This document shows, piece after piece, positions 35,946 through 46,389 of a stretch of 64,000 nucleotides of DNA. Every line of letters begins with the position of its first letter. Position 1 is the stretch's first letter. The notes under the pieces are model-generated. The model was not told the DNA's origin, ran no database searches, and was given only the letters and a program-made list of their open reading frames with translations. This DNA is from Rutstroemia sp. NJR-2017a BVV2 (lineage: Eukaryota > Ascomycota > Leotiomycetes > Helotiales > Rutstroemiaceae). The stretch is from assembly GCA_002946415.1 (NCBI GenBank), contig NJPS01000079.1, positions 744,001 to 808,000 of the forward strand, written 5' to 3'. A program made the position numbers and the translations under genes.

Positions 35946-38134
35946 TCAAATCCAATTCCCCTCTCGCGGAATCTGCTCCTGTACCTCCGGCTTCGCTATG
36001 AATCCCTCTTCGAAATTCTCCTCGCTGCTTGATCTTTCGTCCTCCTCCGTATGCCCACTCTCCCTCTCCTCATTTATCATCAACTCATCCTCTTCGCGTG
36101 AGTCTAAATCAAAGCTCAACTCCGAATGCACATCCCTATCGACTTCTCTCTGTACAGGCGATCTATGTTTATCCTCCAGATCCAAACCTGGACTCCATAA
36201 ATTCCTCTCAATGTACGAATACTCTGGATCATTCCTCACTGGTGACGGTGTGCGACACATCCATTCCGATTCTGTGAAAGACAGTGTGCCGGTATGAGTG
36301 TCTTCGTCGTCGTCTGTCGCGGGACGGCTATTGTCGATTTTGAGAGCCGAGGAGTATCTGGTTGAGACCCTGATAGGTAATGGTTTTTGCGGAGACTTTT
36401 TGGCTTTGCGGAATCTGACGTTGGGGAGAGAGAATGAGGTTGGGATCAAGGCAATTTGTCTTCTTCCCTGTAGAAATAAAATTTTAGTATGCTTTGCAGT
36501 AATGAAGTTGTCTCAAGACTGAGAAGAGCGAACAAAATACTATGAATGAGAGGTTGAGGAGGGAGGAGGTGGGAAACAACCAAGTATGTGATGACAAAGG
36601 GTATCTGGTTATCATACATTACTGGGCAGTATAGCTGAACCATTTGGTTTGCGGGAATTGCGCTTGTGGCTCGAAACTGAATTCCCATCACTCGCATCAC
36701 CTGAGACATCAATGGAAACGGCAATCGCGTCTCCCACATAAGGTTCAGGTGAAGTTTGATCCCTCTCAAGATACGACATAAGTGATGGTGTTACCGAAGG
36801 TGCGCGGGAAGCTGCGGACGATGGTCGACTATGACTGACAGAGGAGTTTCGACTCGGAACCTCTGGTAATGGTCTGTTGTAGGCGGTAGCCAGCCAATCT
36901 TGAGACTGTGCTACTTGGTGGGCGAGTGGCGCGGAACACGTCGACGGCAGCGGACAGAATTGTTCACAGTCATGGGGAACAATCACCGCATCTCGATTAT
37001 CTTTCTTCTTCGATGATTCTTGTGGGGTAGAATCCAAGGGCCGTGGAATCCAGACTCTGGTATCGTCGGACGATTCTGAGCTGTAGCCATCATGATATGC
37101 TACTCTTACAGCATCGTGTATCTGATCACTCGTATATAACTTCCCCAGATACTTTTTGGGCGTCTCTGCTTCTGGTTTTTCTGTATCGATAGTAGGTAAT
37201 CGCATCATACTGGGCACCTGACGAATCAGACTACGTGAATGGTTTGGGGGTATGAGATTCAAGGTGACTAGATTATCCCAACTCCTGTAGTGAAATTTGA
37301 ATGTGGCAAATGGATTGTCTTTCGCGTCTCTTAGATGCCACTCGAAGTATTTTGCATCCTGAGGTCTATCAACGAGTCCGCCACTAGGCATACTGCCACG
37401 ATGTTAGCACCCATTTTGCTTAGAGAACCCTAAAATATAGGGGGAAACTGCGTGGTCTGCAGCGGAAAGTATACTGACACAATGCCCCACTGCGATTGAT
37501 CTTTGAACCCTTCCACATGCTGCGCGCGCCTCTTTCTACCGCGGGCACGAAATACCTGTACTTCAATAAGTCCACCATCCTCTGCTGCGCCAGTGCCCTC
37601 CTTTTCCTCGGTGAAGAAGAACGATCTCTGCTCCGTGCCTGGACTTCTGAAGGTCTTTTTACCCTCTGTGTAGTCGTATTTCTCATCCGGTTCAAAAAAA
37701 GCTCTCATAACTTGTCCACTTGGCCGTGTTCTCGAATTCGTTCCCCAAGACGTTATATGACGGCCGTTCATGAAGAGTTTAAAATAGTACCACTTGGATT
37801 CGGCAACGGCGTCGATAACATTGTAGCGCACAAAGAAACGCGCTCCTGCAGCCATGTTAGATGCGTTTTCTGTTGTAGTAGTTGCAAGGAACTTGCCTGA
37901 TACTGATGGGATGTACACAGAAATGATTGAAGACTGCCTGCCAAGCAAGCGATCCGCTTTACTGTCGCTTGATTTAGCTGCTGGTGAACTATTCGAGCCC
38001 TCGAAGAGTGTCCCCTGTTCGCCATCATGAGCTCGATAGGTAAACTGAGTTGTTTCAGGGTGTGGAAATTCCGGATGGACGTTCAACTCCCACTGAGAGA
38101 TAATAGAAAGCTTGATACCTTTATGAGCAGGCAT
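35946..38134 (-). CDS. Fungal protein of unknown function, 633 aa, with a GC-AG intron
   Basis: Exons in transcript order 38134-37897, 37845-37479, 37392-36618 and 36467-35946 give 633 codons. The N-terminal ~245 residues form a folded domain with GIKLSIISQWELNVHPEFPH, ISVYIPSVSGARFFVRYNV and WYYFKLFMNGRHITSWGT, resembling a domain recurrent in Pezizomycotina proteins (possibly the DUF7918-like group; assignment unsure). The remainder is disordered, Ser/Pro-rich, and acidic at the end. The first intron (37846-37896) starts GCAAGT, has a CTAAC branch site and is 51 nt, an exact multiple of three with no stop; if retained it adds 17 residues inside the conserved SVSG|ARFF block. The second intron uses donor GTCAGT; the nearby GTATAC is out of phase. 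Confidence 0.8.
37846..37896 (-). other. In-frame 51-nt GC-AG intron
   Basis: Donor AG|GCAAGT, branch-like TCTAAC and acceptor GCTGCAG. Both spliced and retained forms keep the frame. Removal makes the surrounding protein continuous (VSGARFFVRY). Confidence 0.7.
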
Positions 38135-38834
38135 CTTGATCGAATAGGCAGCTTAGAATAGTCATTGAACACAAAAATTCAGTTTGAGGCGATCATTTCG
38201 AACGCCTGTTTGATATATATTTGGACGAACCAAAGACGCAGATGATGTTATAAAGTTCTATGAAGGCTCGAAATAGGAAGTTGCGGCTTCGCTTGTGAGC
38301 TATTGTCAAAATATCTCATTTCCCTCTTATCTCACCTTCAGCGCTCGCGGCCCTAAATTCACTTGGCTGCACTGCGCATTTTCCCATAAAAGAACCTGAG
38401 ATGGAATATCTAGCCGGACCGATTGACCAAAAATAAGATGAGCGGCACAGATATACTTGATACAGAAGAGAATTATATTTAACTTTACCTGAGAAGCTCT
38501 AGATAAGTTGCATCATGAGTACAGATCATATAAACGGGTAGGCTCGAAGCCCCAGCTCTTCCGCTCTGCTGTTGGCCTAGATGAACAACACGACATGCTC
38601 GAGATGTGGGAAGAAGCATTGGACCGTAGTCGATAGAAGCCACTGGAAATCCAAAGGTAGCGGAACTTACTAGACCAGATCTAATACTGTCCACAGTCGG
38701 CGCCAGTATACACGCCAACACGGTTCACATACAGCAGTCCAAAAGAGAATGTGCCCTCAGTGGTTTGGTAGATGCTGATATTGTGTTGTATCCTCTCGTA
38801 GTGTACAACTCTAACAATGATGGAGTTCGTATTC
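38135..38834. other. Intergenic region, no gene seen
   Basis: 700 bp holding the promoter of the 633-aa gene and the 3' flank of NDUFS5. A 78-codon minus frame at 38485-38721 has no supporting features. Confidence 0.5.
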
Positions 38835-39313
38835 CTACTTGATTCCCAGCACAGCTTTGCTATCTTCTTCCTTATCTAGTAGACCCAAATTCCGCACTGC
38901 CCCCGCCCTCGGTGCGCCCTCCCGTGGGACAGCTTTTTCTGCCTTGTGGTACGCAGCTTGTATCGCTAGTGTTCTCGCAGCCTAGAATTGAGCCAGTGCA
39001 ATCAGCCAATGTGTGTTGACGAAGCAGTTTTACTGCCACAAGCTCCAAATATCGATCAACTAACCTCCTTCTTGTGGTGCAGACATTCATAGTAATCCTC
39101 CAAAACTGGCGCACATTTTCGCTTGCCCGAATCGTCCTCAGAAGATGTGTTGACGACGTAGCAAGCTAGGACTTCTTGCCAGAAGGGAAAGCATCGAGAT
39201 GGACCTGTAGAGTGAACAATTAGCCATTGAGTTCAGTCCTCAATTTCCAGTGCCGCTAGATGCCTCCCAAAACAATATCACGTACCTCCGTTAAGTCCGT
39301 AACCAGAAGCCAT
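38835..39313 (-). CDS. Mitochondrial complex I subunit NDUFS5 (15 kDa, twin CX9C)
   Basis: Exons in transcript order 39313-39286 (28 nt), 39204-39065 and 38981-38835 give 104 codons. The protein begins MASGYGLNGGPSRCFPFWQ and holds two CX9C motifs, C-FPFWQEVLA-C and C-APVLEDYYE-C, then LHHKKE and an Ala-rich helical tail ending VLGIK. This is the fungal NDUFS5/15-kDa subunit of NADH:ubiquinone oxidoreductase. It faces the intermembrane space and is normally imported and oxidised by the Mia40 relay. The first exon codes only nine full residues, so the gene is easily missed. It is head-to-head with Sec39, 196 bp apart. Confidence 0.93.
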
Positions 39314-39509
39314 TTTGAAGTCTTGATTATGATGTTCTGAGGGGTGATATCGGAGAGGTGAGGTTCAACGGCAAGCGCATCAGTCGCACTAGCAATGCAC
39401 AATCGCCAAAATTATCAGGCACCAACAAAAGTAACGAATGGACAGCTCTTTCATGGCACGAAATTAATGACATAGAGGGTATTTGCGCAGCTTCCAGATC
39501 AATGAAGCA
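39314..39509. promoter_or_regulatory. Compact bidirectional promoter
   Basis: Only 196 bp separate the NDUFS5 start (minus) from the Sec39 start (plus), so both promoters and 5' UTRs must lie or overlap here. No TATA box is visible. Confidence 0.6.
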
Positions 39510-42500
39510 ATGGCAGATCCAGATTTGGCTCCTGCCAAGGTGATTCTACTAGCTGTACAGGCGGCAACGAAGGGAGGTATATCGACTTTACGAAACCTGA
39601 TCGCGCGACATCGAAAGGTCCTGCGTCCTGAAATTGTTCTGCGTATCCTCCTCACGAACCTGCCAGAATCCTTTGAATCTTCGAATTATGTACCTTTCTT
39701 GGAAGATCTTGCCTCGGGGGAGCTCTCGGAGGACTCGAAGGAAGAAATCGATCTAAGCATTCTTGACGGACTAAGCACGGCGGAAGCAAACAAGAAAGTC
39801 AGGAAGCTTCACCTGCTACCTCTGAGGTGGGAAGATGCGCCTGAAGATATTCCAGAGGATCCCCTTGTCCTATTTCTTATACAACGAGCCATAAGAATTG
39901 ATCAGAACACTGGTCTTTTAAATCAAATTCCGGATTTACTCGAACCATTTCTGTCCCATTCATCTTATCTGCGAACTTGGTTGATTTCCACGGTTGTGCC
40001 CCTCATTCGATTGAATTACGAATACCACCCAAGCTATCTACAAACCATTACGATCCACGAATTCGGATCCTTAGATGATCGCAGAGGAATCCATTTCTTG
40101 TTAGCAAATACCGGGCAAGATCCGAATATTGGTCGGGAGGATAACGCAGTCGGGCGTGATCTACGTGGCTTAGTAGGACCTTGGCTATATGGAGACAGCA
40201 GATGGAAGCGGAGGAAGATACAGATAGAGTCCACCTGGCGGCCACAAACAACAGCCCCACTAGAGCAAGCAGGCATTATAAATCACAAATATGCTGGATG
40301 GGAGGAAGTATTCGCTTGGGTCACAGCAAAAGCCGCAGACTCATGGGAAACTGCTGTTAGAGCCATTGAGCAATGGGATGGACCAGGTGATGTTGATCTG
40401 GGTGGCTATGAGGACTTGACTTTGTGGCTAGATGAAGAAGATCAACGGCACTTAGAGCAGCGATACGCAAAAGCAGCTCTTGCTACTGCATATCTTGTAC
40501 CAGAAAGCTCCATTGAGGCTCTGACTGGGGTTCATCGGATAATCTCTCGCATAATAGCATTACTTGACCTCGATCGAATGCCCACTCTGGAAGCAGCAGC
40601 AGCTATCTTGACCCCCATTCCTAGCTTGGAAGCCAGCAATTATCTTTCATCTGAGAATGCTACTCATCTTCGGAGTGGCCATTTAGAAGAAAACAACGCT
40701 CTGACGAATCCCAAAGAGCAAGCCATACATCTCCTTCGTGCATTGCTTATCAGCGCCTTTATACTTACTCGCGCAGGTGAGAGCTGTACCGTTCGGAGAG
40801 CTGGTGAGCTTGCTCTGCTCCAGGACGAGCACGAACAGAAGACTGTCTTCGTCCGGTTAATGGCGGCGTATGGTAATGGTAGACAAACTGATGATAAATA
40901 TTATATCAAAATGAGAAGTGAAATATTATGGTTGCGGGATTGGGGAGCTGAAGAGCTCGGGGAAGGCACAAATGCTAGTCATGGAAGGGGCATCTTTGGA
41001 AGGCTGCCAAAAGACTTCGTGGAAGCAGAAATTCTGAAGCTGTTTCTTACAAAGACTCGTATGTTTTGAGAATCCTGATTCGCTTTCGACCAATTACTAA
41101 TTCTTCTGGTGTAGGATACACACTTGCAAGATCTATCTACGAGCTTTCTCCTGAACCACCCTTGGCTACAGAGCGTCTCAGGAGCGCAATATTTGCTGCA
41201 GCTATGAATGCTTACGATAATGCTACAAACGCAAATAGATCTCGGGGCGGAGTGAAGAAATGCGATGACATGTAAGTATATCAACATGAAGAAGAAGCAA
41301 CAATACTTATTCTCTATTACAGTCTTCAGGCATTCCCGGATACGATTGAAGGCACACTTCAAGGCGAAGAGCTAAGCTCTCTCCTTCGCGTTACTCATGA
41401 GTTAGGAACATATCGATTAGTATTTAAGCAGGGCGAGCCCTTCACTCCAGTCAATCTACGCGTCCACGGAGATCCCATATCAATCCTTGGCAAGGTGCTT
41501 GATCAGAACGAGCGTGCTTTCACACATGTGAACGACTTCGTCCGCATGGGTAGAGATATGGTTAGAGCAGGCCTGACCGTTCGGAATGCCAATGGTCAAT
41601 CGATACTAGATCCAACAAATGAGAAAGTTCTAAGTGAACAATTATCTATTGCCGAGAAACGTATTGTAAGTATGTGCATCGATGCAGCCCTCGCCGAAGA
41701 CGATTTCGAAACAGCATATTCATATGTTGTTACTCGACTCAAGGATATTGCCGGTCCCGCACTTGGACGTACGCCGGAACTGGAGCGTGGGACTTCCGGA
41801 CTATTTGCAGCTATTCCGCCAAAAGTAATTGATGATTGGTCATGGCGAGCAGCATTACAGGCTGGAAAGTACCGAAGAAACTCTCATACCGTACGAGCTA
41901 CTCACTTGGGGAATACAAGCGGTAACCTAGAGATTCGCCATCTGGAGCAACGAATGGACTGCCTCGCGCAAGCGCTTAGACTTGCCCCCAAGAGCACCTT
42001 GCAGGAGATCCTGAATGCTTTCCGTCGCTGCGAAGAAGAACTCGAGACCCAAATGAAGAAAGAAAACGAACAAGAAGACTTGTGGGATGCACAAGGCGAC
42101 GGCACCAAAATGCCTGGCGGTTTTGCCCAAACACCTGCTAGGAAATCTCTCGCCAACACGACGAACACTCGCACTCACGAAGAGGCACCAGTATCGCTGT
42201 TTGACCTCTCGCGTGAGAGTATCCATCGAGCACAGAGCGGATTCTCCGCGCTTGCAGGGTTTAGGCTTAAATCCAAAGCGACTGACAAGACGACAGATGT
42301 TGTTCCGCCACACATGATATCGCCTACCGGTAGCCCTCCCCCGGGATCAGCAAACCCTCGGACGGCGACCGGTAGGGAGTCTATTAGGAAAAGAGATCAG
42401 ATTAGGAATGCGGCAGTGGGGACGCTGGCAGGAGGTATAGGATGGATGATTGGTGCGCAGCCGGTAGCCAATAATGCGACAAGTACACATGGCCATCGGG

Positions 42501-42517
42501 ATGATGAGGAGGAATAA
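39510..42517 (+). CDS. SEC39: Sec39-domain protein, Dsl1/NRZ tethering complex
   Basis: Exons 39510-41058, 41115-41271 and 41323-42517 give 966 codons. The start MADPDLAPAKVILLAVQAAT leads directly into the helical Sec39 fold: KGGISTLRNLIARHRKVLRPEIVLRIL-type helical pairs, LPLRWEDAPEDIPEDPLVLFLIQRA, and after the introns TRYTLARSIYELSPEPPLAT and FDLSRESI-type regions. Sec39 with Dsl1/Tip20 (NAG/RINT1/ZW10 in animals) tethers COPI vesicles from the Golgi to the ER. The last 200 residues are charged and low-complexity with a Gly/Ala segment near the end (GTLAGGIGWMIGAQ), a common extension in moulds. An upstream in-frame ATG at 39483 is possible but adds only nine residues. Confidence 0.92.
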
Positions 42518-43451
42518 AGATTTGTGAGGAGAGATGTCAAATAGTTATTGATAGTTCATGAGCGCCTTTTCTGGTTTTGAGCGGGAGTTGGGTGGGACAT
42601 GATCCCAAGGATGGCTGCATACCTACGTTCATATATCATGGCGTTGGTGGCTCAACGTGGAAGAATAAATCGCGATGTGAATAATGCAACGGGACTACTC
42701 TTGTTAATATTTGTTCAGCACAATATCCACTGCGTACTTCGTTCATATTCATGCTATACTGTCTCTTGATGCTTGTGGACAAAGCAAGCTGCCCAACCCC
42801 TTACATCGGAGAGGACATGTACCTCCAACCCATAGATCGCGCCCGAGTATTCCCCAAAGTTCAGTGTGAGTGCACGTATCAGCTCGCAGCATCTATCTGG
42901 ATAGTCCGAAAATCAGTTGAAAGGCCTTGCAAATTCACCGATCTTCGTGGACATATTTATTCGGATTTTTGGACCACCATCCACTCACTGTGTTGGTGTA
43001 CACCCTTGATTTAGAACAACTAAATACAAATGAATCTATAACTACTCGTTTAATATGATAAAGAATCAGGATTAGGAGTTGTTCTGTACAATCGAGAAAT
43101 GAATCGAAGTAGAATACTTAGAAACCACCATCGAATGTCTTGTTTACTAAAAGGGTCATCGATGGGTTGTCGTCAAATTGTCAGTAGCCCACTTTTATGT
43201 GGCAGATTCTCAGTCCAAAGATCTATATGTTATCTTGCAAGTTGAGTTAATCAATGAGAGATCTCAATATATTGTTGCTGAGTTATTGAGTTGATAAATG
43301 AAATACATGACGAATTTTTTTTGGAGTTTTTGAGTGTATAATTCGTGAAAAAGAGCGTGGTGGTCAAGAATCGCAACCAAAGAAATTCCCCAAAAGTTCA
43401 AAACATCATAACTTCATAAGAACGTCAAGATAACCATAAGAAACCTAAACG
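42518..43451. other. Convergent intergenic region, no gene seen
   Basis: 934 bp between the ends of Sec39 and the protease gene; AT-rich from about 43020 to 43440. No recognisable exon. Confidence 0.55.
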
Positions 43452-46389
43452 TCACCCCTCATTTCCGTTACTCTTGCTCTTGAACCACTCCTCAAAACTC
43501 TCCTCGGCTGCCTCATCCTCATCCTCCGGGCCACCCTTGAAATCACCTCCTTCATCACCGGGGCCATCACCTCCTCCAACATTTGGGTCAGGAAGGCCCT
43601 CACCACCCTCACCAATTTGATCTCCATTTTTGTTACCTATAGACTCCCTCTTTCCGCCGGGAATGATCCTCTTAATGACAGCCGAGGTAGCTGCAGAGAG
43701 TAGCAAACCAGGGCCGGCATTGACAACAATAGAGCCAACCTTTTTAATACCTCCCCAGAGTTTCGTGAAGAAGCTTTCTGAATGCCCTACTGGAGTAAAG
43801 TCGCCGAGTTCGAGGATAGCTTCTAGTGCAGCATCACCCAAGACGATTCGTGATCTGAGGCCTTCGCTCATTTCGTTCGCTTCGGTGGACTCCTGGTCGA
43901 CTCCACCTTCCTCTCCATCTTCCACTCCATCTTCTCTTGCCTCTCCGTCAGACACTATGGATTCAACGAGATCGGGGATGCTCTCGAAGAGAGACTCCGT
44001 AGTGGCGCTCTCACTGAGAAGGGAAGCGATGCTCTCACTGCCGGGCTCGGCTTCGGACAGTTTCAGAAGTCGTTGGATCAGACTGTTAAAGTCAAGCTTG
44101 ACGTGAGGCATGTGATCAGTGGCACCATTTCCCTTTCCTGATTTTCCTGTTGGCTTAGTGGATGTGTGTTTAGGCACGGGAGCCGGGCGAGGCAAGCCTT
44201 CGTTGTCCCCGACAGAGTCTCCGTTTGCTTCTCCGTTTGCGTCTCCGTCCTCATCTGGTTCAACAGCCAGACGTGCCTCTCCGTCTTGGTCGTTCACACT
44301 GCCTGATTCCTTGTTTGGGTCCTTCTTGAAGAGGCTGCCGATACCGGATAATATGGCACTAGCAGCTGTGCTCACTGCTACATTGACAAGCTTTTCGCCA
44401 ATAGTGCCTTTCGCGGCAAGCGGGCGGCTCCAGAAGCCTTCAACTTGATTGTTAGTCTTGATAGAGTGCTGCGACAGCTTATCGAAAATGCGATAATCCT
44501 TCAGTGTCTTGGGGTCCAGCGAGAGGAGAGTGTCAAGTGCAGCCTCGGCCAAGACGGCGCGGCCCAAAGCGCCTTGATCAACCGACTCTGATGCTTCTCC
44601 ATCTTCTTCTCCACCTTCTTCTCCACCTTCTTCTCCAGCTTCTCGCTGTTTTACTCTCTTGTGCATGGTATGCAAGAATGCGTGACCGTACAAAGCAGCC
44701 AATCTCCCAGTGGGGCCGAAAGAAGGAGGTAGACCAACTGCAGAGAGGCGGGTGTGGAAATCTTGCGTGAACGCGCGTCCATGGTCCCAAGTCTTCTTGA
44801 ACTGATACGCTTCTGAAGATGGATCGAGTGGAGATTCGCCACTTTCAGGGTCTTGGGTGTAATCAACTGCTTCGGCATTTGGATCGGCTTCAAATGCCTC
44901 GTCATCACCACCCTCTGACTCAGGAAGCTGCATTTTAATCCATGATATCTCGAGTGCAGCCTTTGCTAGTTTCTTGTCTGTCGCGGTAAGGGCTTGAACA
45001 AAAGGCCCGAAAGTGTTTCCCATGGGTCCTATCAAACTGGCCTGGTTGGTCTTACCACCCATGACATGGACTGCAATAGAGACGCCGTCCTTGGCTCGAA
45101 TAACTGGAGCGCCGGAGTTGCCACCAAACGTGTCTGTTGTGAAGAATTAGCAAAGTCCATATGCATAGTGAAATTGTACATCAAGGTACAGAATTTATAA
45201 AAATGTTACCAATTGAATTATCAAAGAAACGTACCAATTTTATATTGAAGCATTCGGGTTTTTGTAACATCGAACTTCACATTCTGGAAGCATTCATACA
45301 TGTACTCGCCCCGATCCAAGTCCCTAAACCCATTGTTAGTAATTCTGGCCTACATGCTCTTTCACGCGGTTCCGAAAGGTCGTATTTCAGACAATTCAGC
45401 ACACACGACAGCTGTAAAGAGCACACTTACCCTGGATAGCCAACAACTCCAAGCGAATAGGTTGCGCTGAGTGGGGTGTCCTCGAACTTGAAAGGTTTGA
45501 TTCCTTTGAACGGCTCCTGCAATTGAATGAACGAGACATCATGGTGGGACTCGCCAGTCTTCATCCACTCAGATGTGGTCGCCACCTTGATACCTTTACG
45601 GAACTGAACGTTTGGAGAACCTACGATGCTGTTAGTTTCTTCCTAGTTTGGGAGTACCTCAAGCTCTCGACTCGAATTGATGCGATATTGCGTCTATTAA
45701 CTTACCGATAGAAGCTCGGCCTTCGTATCCAATGTAGGCTTTAATCTCAGTGACTTGGCTGAGACTATGTTCCCAATCAAAAACACAATGGCCTGCTGTG
45801 ACCACAACATCGGCCTTTATGAGCCAACCAGTAGCAATCAATGTCTTAGGGCCAGTGCTCCCTTGGTAGACCAAGAAGAGTTTGACGATGGCTTCAATTT
45901 AAGAATGTTGTCAGTTAGATTCCGGGCACACTCGGGAAGAAAGGACTTACATCTGTATTTCCCTCCAGGAGCGTAGTCCTTAGGATTGACCTTCACTCTG
46001 TCATCAGTATCAAAAACACTTTCTGACCCGTAAGTAGAGGAGATGGCTTCGAAGCTTTCGGGGGCCTTTGCGCTGGTATTTTTCAAATTCCAGACAACTG
46101 CTGTTGCTGTCTTGAGCTTCTTGGCGGCATTTGCAGCAGCAGTCTTTGCAGTGAGCGGCTTGGAAGTCCCAATGACTGTTGGAACCCAGATTTTGGAGAA
46201 AGGAGGTGGCAGTTTTCCACCACTAGGTTGGATTGGGTTTGGGAGACCAGTGGTCGGAGTCTTCGGCTTTCCGCTACCTGGTTTAGGTTTAGAAGGAGCC
46301 GCCGGTCGAGTTGCTTTGGTAGGGGCTGCCTCGAAGTCCTCTTTGTTCGCGAAGGAGACGTCTTCATCTTTTGGAATCTGTCCTGGCAT
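43452..46389 (-). CDS. Trypsin-like serine protease with duplicated C-terminal module
   Basis: Exons in transcript order 46389-45951, 45891-45706, 45620-45431, 45323-45235 and 45133-43452 give 861 codons. Residues 1-130 are Pro/Lys-rich with no signal peptide. The protease domain (about 135-340) carries the full triad: His181 in VVTAGHCVFDW, Asp236 in HHDVSFIQL and Ser308 in TFGGNSGAPV, a chymotrypsin-fold S1/V8-like arrangement, with each motif in a different exon. The long C-terminus contains two copies of a module at about 490-573 and 728-795: an Ala-rich helix (VLAEAALDTLLSLD; VLGDAALEAILELGDF), a linker, then a Gly/Ala hydrophobic helix (NVAVSTAASAILSGIGSLF; LLLSAATSAVIKRIIPGG). A short third copy of the first helix is at 357-370. 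Acidic Gly-rich linkers separate them. Lack of an export signal suggests an intracellular protease. Confidence 0.87.
44580..44645 (-). repeat. Coding Glu/Gly triplet-like repeat
   Basis: The CTTCTCCAC-type units seen on the plus strand encode the run GEEGGEEGGEEDGEA in the protease linker; likely variable in length. Confidence 0.6.

Noticed and set aside
37471..37478. GTATAC as the second donor of the 633-aa gene
   Set aside because: It leaves the wrong phase for the downstream exon; GTCAGT two codons earlier joins correctly.
43630..44106. 158-codon plus-strand frame inside the protease gene
   Set aside because: It is a shadow of the Gly/Glu-rich minus-strand coding sequence, and the minus gene has clear catalytic motifs.
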